A stretch of 36,750 nucleotides of DNA from Verrucomicrobiota bacterium (GTDB taxonomy: Bacteria > Pseudomonadota > Gammaproteobacteria > Nevskiales > Nevskiaceae): contig CAJCJI010000530.1 in NCBI GenBank assembly GCA_903970595.1, positions 1 through 36,750 of the forward strand, given 5' to 3'. Under the pieces are notes generated by a model. The model did no database searches. It was given only the letters and a program-made list of their open reading frames with translations, and was not told where the DNA came from. Every line of letters starts with the position of its first letter. The first letter of the stretch is position 1. This document shows positions 25,240 through 34,390 of this stretch, one piece after another. Position numbers and translations under genes: made by a program.

Positions 25240-25808
25240 ATGGCAACTGTCAGCACCAATGAAATGAAGTCCGGGACCAAGGTCCTGATCGATGGCGAAC
25301 CGTATTCCATCGTCGACAACGAATACCGCAAGCCCGGCAAGGGGCAGGCCACCAACACCATCAAGATCCGCAATCTGAAGAACGGCCGGGTGATCGAGCG
25401 CACGCTCAAGTCCGGCGACTCCTGGGAACTGGCGGACGTGGAAACGGTGGAAATGCAGTACCTCTACAGCGACGGCGAGTTCTGGACCTTCATGGATCCC
25501 AAGAGCTTCGAGCAGATCCAGGCCGGTTCCGCTGCGATGGAAGAAGCCAAGCTCTACCTGAAGGGCGAGGAAACCTGCAACGTGTTGCTGTGGAACGGCG
25601 TGCCTCTGTCGGTCGCCGCTCCCAATTTTGTGCTGCTGCAGATCACCGAGACGGATCCGGGTCTGCGCGGCGATACCTCCGGCGGCGGCGGCAAGCCCGC
25701 AACGCTCGAAACCGGCGCGGTGGTGCGCGTGCCGCTGTTCGTGCAGCAGGGAGAAGTGGTCAAGGTCGATACGCGCACCGGCGAATATCTGGGACGGGTA
25801 GGAAAATA

Positions 25809-25809
<1 letters not shown>
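25240..25809 (+). CDS. efp: elongation factor P
   Basis: 189 residues, the full family length. EF-P enters the ribosomal E site and relieves stalling at proline runs. The KOW-like N-domain carries the modification loop 'KPGKGQAT' with Lys34, the site beta-lysylated by EpmA in gammaproteobacteria; the two OB domains follow, ending '[12 protein letters not shown]'. ATG 25240 is set by homology ([12 protein letters not shown]); the frame is open far upstream through the tRNA region but that extension is not coding. No clear ribosome site. A possible -10 TATCAT lies at 25195-25200. The stop codon overlaps the first ATG of recA (TAATG). Confidence 0.97.
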
Positions 25810-26859
<1,050 letters not shown>

Positions 26860-26873
<14 letters not shown>

Positions 26874-27348
26874 TCATCCGCAGGACCCTGCCGCGGCCCG
26901 CACGCGCGCCCTGCGCCTGCTGGCGCGCCGCGAGCACGGCGCCAGGGAGTTGCAGCACAAGCTGGCCGTGCGCGGAATCGATGAAGTACAGGCGGCCGCG
27001 GTGGTGGGGGAACTGGCGCAAGCCGGCTGGCAAAGCGATAGCCGCTACGTCCAATCCCTCGTGCGCAACCGCGTGGCCCAGGGCTACGGAGCCCTGCGCA
27101 TCCAGGCCGAGCTTGAGGCTTCAGGGGTGGCCGACAGCCTGATCCGCGAAACGTTGTCGGTGGTTGAGGCGGACTGGAAGGCCCTGGCCATCGAGGTCCA
27201 GGCGCGTAAATTTGGCAGGATTCCCCGCACCGCCGCGGAATGGCAGAAGCAGTTTCAGCACCTGGCGGGCCGGGGATTTAGTGCGGAGCAGATTTACGCC
27301 GCCCTGAAAAGAGAGGCTCTGCCGGACGAGCCGCTGGACGAGCCCTAG
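26860..27348 (+). CDS. recX: RecA regulator RecX, start codon uncertain
   Basis: Up to 162 residues. Recognised by the three-helix repeats '[23 protein letters not shown]', '[39 protein letters not shown]' and '[19 protein letters not shown]'. RecX binds RecA filaments and limits their activity. The homologous first helix starts about 26905, but between the in-frame stop at 26827 and the TTG at 26950 there is no ATG, GTG or TTG. The TTG has AGGGAG directly abutting it and would delete the first helix. I drew the gene from the CTG at 26860, which overlaps the recA end by 14 bases; it might otherwise be reached by a +1 shift from recA or a sequence error may be present. Start is uncertain, the product is not. 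Confidence 0.85.
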
Positions 27349-27481
27349 GCCCGGAGGGGCATCGCCGGCACCCGAGCAGGGGCGCGGGCCACCAGCAAAC
27401 ATGGCGGGGGTGGGGGCTAAAGCGTTACCATTCGCCCCTTTCCCGACGCCGCAGCAACCCTTTAGCAACTCTCTCCAGCCC

Positions 27482-30124
27482 ATGAACAGCAACCAACTCC
27501 GCGCCCGGTTCCTGGAGTATTTCCGTAGGCAAGGGCATACCGTGGTGCCGTCCAGCCCGCTGGTGCCGGGCAACGACCCGACACTGTTGTTCACCAATGC
27601 GGGCATGGTGCAGTTCAAGGACGTGTTCACCGGGCGCGAGACGCGCAGCTACAAGCGCGCCGCCAGCAGCCAGAAATGCGTGCGCGCGGGCGGCAAGCAC
27701 AACGACCTGGAAAACGTGGGTTATACCGCCCGGCATCACACCTTCTTCGAGATGCTGGGCAATTTCAGCTTCGGCGATTACTTCAAGGAAGACGCCATCC
27801 GCTTCGCCTGGGAGTTCATCACCGGCAAGGAATGGCTGAACATCCCCGCCAGCCGGCTGATGGTCACGGTCTACCACAACGACGACGAAGCCTTCGAGCT
27901 GTGGAACAAGGCCATCGGCGTTCCAGCCGGGCGCATCGCCCGCATCGGCGACAAGCCCGGCGGCGGCTCCGACAATTTCTGGCAGATGGGCGATACCGGG
28001 CCCTGCGGCCCCTGCAGCGAAATCTTCTACGACCACGATCCGGACGGCAGCAAGGGCATCGCCGGCGGCCCGCCCGGTTCGCCGGACGAAGACGGCGACC
28101 GCTGGATCGAGATCTGGAACCTGGTGTTCATGCAGTTCGACCGGGCCGCCGATGGCAGCCTGAGCAAGCTGCCCGCGCCCTCGGTGGACACCGGCATGGG
28201 CCTGGAGCGCGTCGCCGCCGTGATGCAGGGCGTGCACAACAACTACGACATCGACCTGTTCCAGTCCCTGATCGCCGCCGTGGCGAAGCTGGCCAAGGTG
28301 GCCCCGGACGCGAGCCCCTCGCTCAAAGTCATCGCCGACCACATCCGCGCCACCAGCTTCCTCATCGCCGATGGGGTGGTGCCCTCGAACGAGGGCCGCG
28401 GCTATGTACTGCGCCGTATCATGCGCCGCGCTATCCGCCATGGTTACAAGCTTGGCCTGAACGAGCCGTTCTTCTATAAGCTGGTTGCCCCGCTGGGCGC
28501 GGCAATGGGCGAGGCTTATCCTGAGCTGAATGAAAAGCGCGCCGTGCTGGAGCGGGTCATCAGGCAGGAGGAGGAGGCATTCGCCGCCACACTCGACAAA
28601 GGCATGCGGCTGCTGGAAGACGCCATTGTCAAGGCCAGTCACGGCATCATTTCCGGTGAGGCCGTGTTCAAGCTCTACGACACCTACGGTTTCCCGGTCG
28701 ATCTCACCGCAGACATCGCGCGCGAGCGCGCCTTGACTCTGGACATGGCCGGATTCGACCGTGAAATGAAGGCGCAGCAGGAGCGCAGCCGCGCCGCCGG
28801 CGGCTTCACCGCGGACTATTCGCAAAGCGCGGTCGCCGACGGCATCGGCGAGGCCAAAACCGAATTCACCGGCTACGAGCAGGAAGCCAATCCGGCCCGG
28901 GTCCTGGCGATCATCCGGAATGGCCAGGCGGTCGAGCGCATTGAAGCAGGCGACGAGGCGGTGGTGTTTCTCGACCGCAGCCCCTTCTACGCCGAATCCG
29001 GCGGCCAGGTCGGCGACACCGGCGTGCTCAGCGCGCCCGGCGTGCGTTTCCTGGTGAGCGACACCCAGGCGCTGAATCCCAATGCGCGCGGCCATATCGG
29101 CAAGCTGGAAAGCGGCGTCCTGCGCACCGGCGACTACCTCAAGGCCGAGATCGACAGCGAGCGCCGCAGCGCCATCCGGCGCAACCATTCCGCAACGCAT
29201 CTGTTGCATGCCGCGCTGCGCACGGTGCTCGGCACCCATGTGGCGCAGAAGGGCTCGCTGGTAGCACCGCAGCGCCTGCGCTTCGACTTCTCGCACGACC
29301 GCGCCATGAGCGCGGAGGAAATCGCCGAGGTCGAACGCCTGGTCAACCGGGAAGTGTTGGCCAACGTCGCCGCGGACATCCGCTTGAGTTCCTACGATGA
29401 GGCCGTAGCCGCGGGCGCCATGGCCCTGTTCGGCGAGAAGTACGGCGACGTGGTGCGGGTGCTGAAGTTCGGAGAGTTTTCCACCGAACTGTGCGGGGGC
29501 ACCCATGTGGCCCGCACCGGCGACATCGGCCTGTTCAAGATCGTGGCGGAATCCGGCGTGGCCGCGGGCATCCGCCGCGTCGAAGCCGTCACCGGCGAAA
29601 ACGCCCTGGCCTACGTGCGCGAACTGGAAGGCAGGCTGCGCGATGCCGCCGCGGTCTTGCGCAGCGGCCGCGACGAGGTTGTCGAGAAGCTGCAGCAACT
29701 GCTGGACCGCAACAAACAGCTGGAAAAGGACCTGGCCCAGCTCAAGGGCAAGCTGGCTTCCAGCGCCGGCAGCGACCTGGCCGGGCAGGCCCGTGAAATC
29801 AAGGGCATCAAGGTGTTGGCGGCGCGGGTCGACGGCGTCGAAGGCAACGATCTGCGCGCACTGCTCGACCAGCTGAAGAACAAGCTCGGCTCCGGCGTGG
29901 TGCTGCTGGGTTCGGCCAGCGGCCCCAAGGTGAGCCTGATCGCCGGCGTCAGCGCCGACCTCACGGCCAAAGTCAAAGCAGGTGAGCTGGTCAACATGGC
30001 CGCAACCCAGGTGGGCGGCAAGGGCGGCGGCCGCCCGGACATGGCGCAGGCAGGCGGCACCCAGCCGGAACACTTGGATGCGGCCCTGCAATCGGCTTAC
30101 GCCTGGGTCGAAAACAAGCTGTAA
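27482..30124 (+). CDS. alaS: alanyl-tRNA synthetase
   Basis: 880 residues, close to the 876 of E. coli. Class II catalytic core at the N-terminus ('[34 protein letters not shown]', '[27 protein letters not shown]', '[13 protein letters not shown]', '[11 protein letters not shown]'), editing domain with zinc ligands 'NHSATHLLH' and 'CGGTHV', and a C-terminal C-Ala domain with coiled coil at about 705-770 ending in '[15 protein letters not shown]'. It charges tRNA-Ala and clears mischarged Ser and Gly. ATG 27482 is set by homology; the frame is open back to 27401. Follows recX after 133 bases and precedes lysC, the usual gammaproteobacterial order. Confidence 0.98.
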   Translation: MNSNQLRARFLEYFRRQGHTVVPSSPLVPGNDPTLLFTNAGMVQFKDVFTGRETRSYKRAASSQKCVRAGGKHNDLENVGYTARHHTFFEMLGNFSFGDYFKEDAIRFAWEFITGKEWLNIPASRLMVTVYHNDDEAFELWNKAIGVPAGRIARIGDKPGGGSDNFWQMGDTGPCGPCSEIFYDHDPDGSKGIAGGPPGSPDEDGDRWIEIWNLVFMQFDRAADGSLSKLPAPSVDTGMGLERVAAVMQGVHNNYDIDLFQSLIAAVAKLAKVAPDASPSLKVIADHIRATSFLIADGVVPSNEGRGYVLRRIMRRAIRHGYKLGLNEPFFYKLVAPLGAAMGEAYPELNEKRAVLERVIRQEEEAFAATLDKGMRLLEDAIVKASHGIISGEAVFKLYDTYGFPVDLTADIARERALTLDMAGFDREMKAQQERSRAAGGFTADYSQSAVADGIGEAKTEFTGYEQEANPARVLAIIRNGQAVERIEAGDEAVVFLDRSPFYAESGGQVGDTGVLSAPGVRFLVSDTQALNPNARGHIGKLESGVLRTGDYLKAEIDSERRSAIRRNHSATHLLHAALRTVLGTHVAQKGSLVAPQRLRFDFSHDRAMSAEEIAEVERLVNREVLANVAADIRLSSYDEAVAAGAMALFGEKYGDVVRVLKFGEFSTELCGGTHVARTGDIGLFKIVAESGVAAGIRRVEAVTGENALAYVRELEGRLRDAAAVLRSGRDEVVEKLQQLLDRNKQLEKDLAQLKGKLASSAGSDLAGQAREIKGIKVLAARVDGVEGNDLRALLDQLKNKLGSGVVLLGSASGPKVSLIAGVSADLTAKVKAGELVNMAATQVGGKGGGRPDMAQAGGTQPEHLDAALQSAYAWVENKL

Positions 30125-30137
30125 AATCCACCTGCCG

Positions 30138-30163
30138 TTTCGCGGCGGCTCGGCGCCGCGAAA
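30138..30163 (+). terminator. hairpin between alaS and lysC
   Basis: TTTCGCGGC (30138-30146) pairs with GCCGCGAAA (30155-30163), 14 bases past the alaS stop. No T-run follows, so it could be a partial terminator or a processing hairpin in the alaS-lysC message. Confidence 0.4.
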
Positions 30164-30217
30164 AGCCCCACAGCACGGCTCCCGGCGGGGCAGGCACCAA
30201 ACTCAAAGCGGAATACG

Positions 30218-31444
30218 ATGGCACTCCTGGTACAGAAGTACGGCGGCACTTCGATGGGCTCGGTGGAGCGCATCGACCACGTGGCATCCAAGGTGGCGGC
30301 GGCGCGCGAGCGCGGACACCACATCGTGGTGGTGGTGTCGGCCATGTCCGGCGAAACCGATCGCCTGGTCAAGCTGGCCAAGAGCATCAACCCGCGGCCG
30401 AACCCGCGCGAGCTGGACCAGATGCTGGCCACCGGCGAGCAGGTCACCATCGCCCTGCTGGCCATGGCGCTGGAAAAGCGCGGCGTGCCGGCGCGCTCCT
30501 ACCTGGGTTCGCAGGTGGCCATCCTTACCGACCAGGCCTACAACAAGGCACGTATCCGCCATATCGACGCCGAGCGCCTGCTGGCCGACTGCCAGGCCGG
30601 CGTGGTGCCGGTGGTGGCCGGATTCCAGGGGGTGGACGAAGAGGGCAATATCACCACCCTCGGCCGCGGCGGCTCCGATACCACCGGCGTGGCCCTGGCG
30701 GCCGCCTTGAAGGCCGACGAGTGCCAGATTTATACCGATGTCGATGGGGTCTACACCACCGACCCGCGGGTTGAGCCCAAGGCCCGCCGCCTCGACCGCA
30801 TCACCTTCGAGGAAATGCTGGAAATGGCCAGCCTCGGCTCCAAGGTGCTCCAGATACGCTCCGTGGAATTCGCCGGCAAGTACAAAGTGCCGCTGCGCGT
30901 GCTTTCCACCTTCCAGGAGGGTCCCGGCACGCTGATCACCTTAGAGGAAGCCAAGATGGAAGACGCACTCATTTCCGGCATCGCCTTCAACCGCGACGAA
31001 GCCCAGCTGACGGTGGCCGGCGTGCCCGACCGCCCCGGCATCGCCGCCGCCATCCTCGGTCCGGTGGGCGAGGCCAATATCGAGATCGACATGATCGTGC
31101 AGAATGTGGCCGCCGACAGCACCACGGACTTCACCTTCACCGTGCACCGCAACGACTACGAGCGGGCCACGGAAATCTCGAAGAAGGTGGCCGAGGAACT
31201 CAAGGCCAAAGGGGTGCGCACCGCCCTGGACATCGTCAAGGTCTCGCTGGTTGGGGTGGGTATGCGCTCGCATGCCGGCATCGCCGCTCAGATGTTCCGG
31301 GTGCTGGCGGCCGAGGGCATCAATATCCGCATGATTTCCACCTCGGAAATCAAGATTTCGGTGGTGATCGAAGACAAATACCTGGAATTGGCCGTCCGCT
31401 CCCTGCACAAGGCCTTCAAGCTGGACCAGGCGCCGATCGGCTAG
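30218..31444 (+). CDS. lysC: aspartate kinase
   Basis: 408 residues. Kinase domain with 'KYGGTSMGSVERI' at the N-terminus, 'VVSAMSGETD', 'GFQGVDEEGNITTLGRGGSDTTGVALAAAL' and 'TDVDGVYTTDPR'; then two ACT domains from about residue 265 ('FNRDEAQLTVAGVPDRPGIAAAILGPV' and 'VSLVGVGMRSHAGIAAQMFRVLAAEGINIRMISTSEIKISVVI'). It phosphorylates aspartate at the entry to Lys, Thr, Met and diaminopimelate synthesis; the ACT pair binds Lys and/or Thr as feedback inhibitors. The length matches the alpha chain of alpha2-beta2 aspartokinases, and an internal ribosome site fits a beta chain. It has a weak ribosome site itself (cGGAatacgATG). No lysine riboswitch fits in the 93-base leader. Confidence 0.96.
   Translation: MALLVQKYGGTSMGSVERIDHVASKVAAARERGHHIVVVVSAMSGETDRLVKLAKSINPRPNPRELDQMLATGEQVTIALLAMALEKRGVPARSYLGSQVAILTDQAYNKARIRHIDAERLLADCQAGVVPVVAGFQGVDEEGNITTLGRGGSDTTGVALAAALKADECQIYTDVDGVYTTDPRVEPKARRLDRITFEEMLEMASLGSKVLQIRSVEFAGKYKVPLRVLSTFQEGPGTLITLEEAKMEDALISGIAFNRDEAQLTVAGVPDRPGIAAAILGPVGEANIEIDMIVQNVAADSTTDFTFTVHRNDYERATEISKKVAEELKAKGVRTALDIVKVSLVGVGMRSHAGIAAQMFRVLAAEGINIRMISTSEIKISVVIEDKYLELAVRSLHKAFKLDQAPIG
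30943..30958 (+). promoter_or_regulatory. internal ribosome site and ATG for an aspartokinase beta chain
   Basis: AGAGGAAG lies just upstream of the in-frame ATG at 30956 (residue 247, 'MEDALISGIAF'). Initiation here would give a 162-residue regulatory chain holding both ACT domains, as known for alpha2-beta2 aspartokinases of Corynebacterium, Bacillus and Thermus. Confidence 0.6.
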
Positions 31445-31626
31445 GGCCGCGGCGATGGTGTGCCGCCGACGACCGGATTTATCGCAAGTTTTGGCGGTCA
31501 TAGACTCCGGCGGGCGGCGCATGCATGTCTACCCTTATATCGAATGCATGCTGGAAATAGTAAGTTTTTTCGGCTATACGCCGCGGGCGGACCGCATGAA
31601 ACTGTAATCACCTAAGGAGAGCTTTC

Positions 31627-31818
31627 ATGCTGATACTGACAAGGCGAGTCGGCGAAACGGTCGTAATCGGTGACGAAGTCACTGTGACCGTACTGGGCAT
31701 CAAGGGCAATCAGGTCCGGATTGGCGTCAAGGCGCCCAAGACCGTTGCGGTGCATCGCGAAGAAATCTTCGAGCGGATCCGGGTCGAGCGTGGCGAAGAA
31801 GTCGCCATTTCCGGTTAA
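31627..31818 (+). CDS. csrA: carbon storage regulator CsrA (RsmA)
   Basis: 63 residues, full length. Begins '[37 protein letters not shown]' and carries the RNA-contact 'VHREEI' with Arg44. CsrA dimers bind GGA motifs in mRNA leaders to control translation and stability of carbon storage, motility and biofilm genes. The ATG has AAGGAG at good spacing. It follows lysC after 182 bases and precedes tRNA-Ser, the conserved gammaproteobacterial order. Confidence 0.98.
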   Translation: MLILTRRVGETVVIGDEVTVTVLGIKGNQVRIGVKAPKTVAVHREEIFERIRVERGEEVAISG

Positions 31819-31853
31819 ATATTAAATTTTCCGCGGTTTTTCAGCGTTTTCCC

Positions 31854-31882
31854 TTTACCTTGGCGGCGTCCACCGCTATTCT
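31854..31882 (+). promoter_or_regulatory. candidate promoter of tRNA-Ser/tRNA-Arg
   Basis: TTTACC (31854-31859), 17-base spacer, TATTCT (31877-31882), 34 bases before tRNA-Ser. Located directly after csrA. Confidence 0.45.
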
Positions 31883-31915
31883 ACCGCGGCTTTAATGCTG
31901 CCTTGCTCTCGGCGC

Positions 31916-32008
31916 GGAGAGATGGCCGAGTGGACGAAGGCGCTCCCCTGCTAAGGGAGTATAGGGTCAAAAGCCTTATCGCGGGTTCGAATCCCGCTCT
32001 CTCCGCCA
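31916..32008 (+). tRNA. tRNA-Ser(GCT)
   Basis: 93 nt with long variable arm and encoded CCA. Starts GGAGAGATGGCCGAG; anticodon stem CTCCC/GGGAG with loop CTGCTAA gives GCT. Confidence 0.97.
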
Positions 32009-32036
32009 AACTGGCAATGCCATTGCAGCGCAAGAT

Positions 32037-32113
32037 GCGCCCGTAGCTCAGTTGGATAGAGCACCTGGCTACGAACTAGGGGGTCGGAGGTTCGAATCCT
32101 TCCGGGCGCACCA
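32037..32113 (+). tRNA. tRNA-Arg(ACG)
   Basis: 77 nt with encoded CCA. Acceptor GCGCCCG / CGGGCGC, anticodon loop CTACGAA gives ACG. Its last 22 bases and the following DNA are duplicated 190 bases downstream. Confidence 0.97.
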
Positions 32114-32181
32114 CTCGCTTCAAGCATCAGCGTACAGGCCTCGTTCGCGAGGCTTTGTCGTTTCTGCGCTCAGGATTCTCA
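32092..32181 (+). repeat. direct repeat, copy 1: tRNA-Arg 3' end plus downstream hairpin
   Basis: 32092-32166 is identical over 75 bases to 32282-32356, and similarity goes on to 32181 with three mismatches. The unit holds the tRNA-Arg T-loop to CCA end, a spacer, and the hairpin GCCTCG-ttcg-CGAGGC (32138-32153). Confidence 0.9.
32138..32153 (+). terminator. hairpin after tRNA-Arg
   Basis: Stem GCCTCG / CGAGGC with a TTCG tetraloop, followed by TTTGTCGTTT. A compact terminator-like hairpin, though its T-run is interrupted. A second copy is at 32328-32343. Confidence 0.55.
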
Positions 32182-32280
32182 CCTCCGACTGCGTCGGAGG
32201 TTGTGCAGCCCATCCATGGGCTGCACCCTCGCTGCGCGAGGGCCCGCCTGCGGCGGTCCAAATTCGTTCCCGACGAATTT
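32182..32280. repeat. cassette of five consecutive perfect palindromes
   Basis: CCTCCGAC-TGC-GTCGGAGG (32182-32200); TGCAGCCCAT-CC-ATGGGCTGCA (32204-32225); CCCTCGC-TGC-GCGAGGG (32226-32242); CCGCC-TGC-GGCGG (32244-32256); AAATTCGT-N5-ACGAATTT (32260-32280). Nearly every base lies in a perfect stem. No ORF explains it. Confidence 0.9.
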
Positions 32281-32281
32281 G

Positions 32282-32371
32282 TCGAATCCTTCCGGGCGCA
32301 CCACTCGCTTCAAGCATCAGCGTACAGGCCTCGTTCGCGAGGCTTTGTCGTTTCTGTGCTATGGATTCTCA
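32282..32371 (+). repeat. direct repeat, copy 2: partial tRNA-Arg 3' end plus hairpin
   Basis: Second copy of the 90-base unit. It carries only the last 22 bases of tRNA-Arg (T-loop to CCA), so it is a tRNA fragment and not a functional gene, with the downstream GCCTCG/CGAGGC hairpin at 32328-32343. Confidence 0.9.
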
Positions 32372-32398
32372 ACATGCCCAGAAAGCGCGCCCACAAAA

Positions 32399-32425
32399 AA
32401 GGCCCGGACTCAGCGCCCGGGCCTT
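32399..32425 (-). terminator. intrinsic terminator of the first S53 peptidase gene
   Basis: AAGGCCCGG (32399-32407) pairs with CCGGGCCTT (32417-32425); on the minus strand a TTTTTT run follows. About 45 bases past the stop at 32471. Confidence 0.85.
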
Positions 32426-32470
32426 CTCAATGCTTGTTACACGGCGAAGAAGATTCGCCGCACTATCTTC

Positions 32471-34159
32471 TTACTGGGTTGCCAGGAACCCGACCAGACC
32501 CGCATTGGGCGAGCCCCATCCCGTCACGAGGTCGTAGCCGGTGACAGCCGAGTAGCTTCCCGACGTGCCGCTGGTGATGTCGTGGAAGTCGGTGTCATAG
32601 GCGGAGGTGACGTTGTTGGCGTAGATCAGGGGGTTGAGGAAGCCGATGGTGGGTTTGCCTTCCGCAACCAGTTCCTGGTTGACCAGGGCGATATAGCCGG
32701 CCCACATCGGAGCGGCGAAGCTGGTGCCGCCGTATTCGTTGGCCTCGCAGGTCGTCTGATCGGCGCAGGTGTAGAAGGTGAAATTGGCATTGGCCGAGAC
32801 GTCGGGGCCATTGCGCAGCGTCTTCGAGCCCTTGTTGGCGGTGGTGATGACGCCGGTCAGCTGCTGCCAGGACGGGATGGCGATGCTGTCGGGGCTGATG
32901 CCGCCGCCGCTGTCGACCCAGGCGGTTTCGGATTTCCAGGGACCGGCCGCGCTGGCGGTTACCAGGTCCGTGCCGCCGACCGAAACAACATTGGCATCGT
33001 CCGCCGGCCAAGCTTCAACTTTTGTCGACCAGGTGGAGCTGTCACCGGAGGCCGCGAAGAAATTCTGGCCCTGGGCCGCCATTTTCTCGAAGTAGGGGTC
33101 GAGCGTGCTGGGATCTGCCGGCGTCCAGCCCCAGGAGCAGCCGATGGTGGTGGGCAGCGGATTGTGGGTGGTCATCGCGCTGATGATGGCGGTGTCGGTC
33201 GAACCGATGTACATGACCAAGCTGGCCAGGCCCGGAGCCATACCCAGGGCCTGGGTCATGTCGAGCGTCTGTTCGGTGTCATCGCACTTCTTGGTCTTGA
33301 GCGTTCTCTTGTCGACGCAGGAGGTGCTGGTGCCGTCGGTGGAGAGCAGGGTGATGGGCACGTTGTTGGTCTGGCCGACGTTCTTGTAGTACGTGGTCAG
33401 ATCGGCGAGGTCGGTGCCCAGGTATTCAAACAGGCCCAGGTTCTGGCCGGCACCGGTGAGTGAGCCCGTGCCGTAGTAAGCCGCCCGCATGTCGCTGCCC
33501 AGGAACGATGCCGAGGGGCCGGAGCCGGTGGTGGCGTGGCTGACGACCTTATCCGGCGAAATGCCATGAGCGGCTGCATAGTCCTCGCGGCGGACCAGCC
33601 GCGGATGCGGGATGGAGTAGTTGTCCAGGCCCGAGATGTGCCACAGATCGAAGGACAACTCGGTGGTCGGCTCGCGGTCCGGGGCATAGAAGTTCCGGTC
33701 CTCGGTGGGATGCTTGTAGCTGAGCATTTCGACATGGAAGGCCTGCTCGACGGCCGAGACCGGGCCCTTGACCTGCACTTCCATGCCGTCGCGGCTGCCG
33801 CCGGTGACGGTCAGCCCGTGTGCTTTGGCATAGCGAACCACTTCGTCGTATTGCGCCTGGCTGGGGCCGAACTTTGCGGTGAATTCCGTCGGCGTCAGGA
33901 AATGGCGATACGAACCGCTGTTGCGGTCATAAAGCTCGCCGAGGAAGGTTTTGAGGCCCGGCGAATCACTCAAGGGCAGAACCAGGTCGAGGCTCATGAC
34001 CTGGCTTTCCGGAAGGCGCCCAACGGCCTGCGCATCGCCATTGATGGTCGCTTCGCGCACGTGGTGCGTCATTACGATACTTTCCGCCTGCGAAGCAATT
34101 GGCAGTACGGCCCCAATCGCACCGAAGGTGAACAAGAGGAGAACGGATGTTCGCATCAT
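32471..34159 (-). CDS. S53 (sedolisin/kumamolisin) pro-peptidase, copy 1
   Basis: 562 residues. Signal peptide 'LLLFTFGAIGAVLPIASQA|ES', a pro-kumamolisin activation domain at about 50-190, then the S53 catalytic domain. The Ser-Glu-Asp triad is complete: Glu296 and Asp300 in 'DDTEQTLDMTQ', oxyanion Asp373 in 'SGDSS', Ser480 in 'GGTSFAAP'. Calcium-site residues are in 'FHDITSG' and 'GYDLVTGWGSP' (about 527-543). Such enzymes are acid-active endopeptidases that mature by autocleavage outside the cell. A GAGG ribosome site precedes the ATG at 34159. Paralogue of the next gene, same length and near-colinear, in tandem on the minus strand. Confidence 0.96.
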   Translation of the reverse strand: MMRTSVLLLFTFGAIGAVLPIASQAESIVMTHHVREATINGDAQAVGRLPESQVMSLDLVLPLSDSPGLKTFLGELYDRNSGSYRHFLTPTEFTAKFGPSQAQYDEVVRYAKAHGLTVTGGSRDGMEVQVKGPVSAVEQAFHVEMLSYKHPTEDRNFYAPDREPTTELSFDLWHISGLDNYSIPHPRLVRREDYAAAHGISPDKVVSHATTGSGPSASFLGSDMRAAYYGTGSLTGAGQNLGLFEYLGTDLADLTTYYKNVGQTNNVPITLLSTDGTSTSCVDKRTLKTKKCDDTEQTLDMTQALGMAPGLASLVMYIGSTDTAIISAMTTHNPLPTTIGCSWGWTPADPSTLDPYFEKMAAQGQNFFAASGDSSTWSTKVEAWPADDANVVSVGGTDLVTASAAGPWKSETAWVDSGGGISPDSIAIPSWQQLTGVITTANKGSKTLRNGPDVSANANFTFYTCADQTTCEANEYGGTSFAAPMWAGYIALVNQELVAEGKPTIGFLNPLIYANNVTSAYDTDFHDITSGTSGSYSAVTGYDLVTGWGSPNAGLVGFLATQ

Positions 34160-34223
34160 ATTGGAACCTCGTTTTGCAGGTTTTATGTCGATTTAGGGAG
34201 TAAAGCCACCGCTGCATGTGCAA

Positions 34224-34253
34224 TTTATAGCCGCAATCTTATGGTGAAAGCAA
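34224..34253 (-). promoter_or_regulatory. promoter of S53 peptidase copy 1
   Basis: Minus strand: TTGCTT (34253-34248), 18-base spacer, TATAAA (34229-34224), about 65 bases before the ATG. The same layout and flanking bases recur before copy 2. Confidence 0.55.
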
Positions 34254-34300
34254 CCACGCACCGGCTCGGAACTGCGGCGCATCAATTGTTCGGATCCCTG

Positions 34301-34334
34301 AAAAAAAGAAGGCCCGGACTATGAAGTCCGAGCC
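34301..34334 (-). terminator. intrinsic terminator of S53 peptidase copy 2
   Basis: GGCCCGGACT (34311-34320) pairs with AGTCCGAGCC (34325-34334, one mismatch) around ATGA; a TTTTTTT run follows on the minus strand (34307-34301). Confidence 0.8.
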
Positions 34335-34390
34335 CTCCTTAGTTTGCAACGCAGCGATTTAAAACAGCGATTTAAACCCGCCGCTCCCGC

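Noticed and set aside
27425-30091. 888-codon open frame antisense to alaS
   Set aside because: It is a shadow of alaS in high-GC DNA: repetitive Ala/Gly/His/Asp-rich composition, no ribosome site and no domain, while alaS on the other strand is certain.
30125-30217. Lysine riboswitch upstream of the aspartokinase gene
   Set aside because: The 93-base gap is too short for the L-box and shows only one plain hairpin.
32114-32470. Insertion sequence or integrase next to tRNA-Arg
   Set aside because: No transposase or integrase frame fits; only the direct repeats, palindromes and the peptidase terminator are present.
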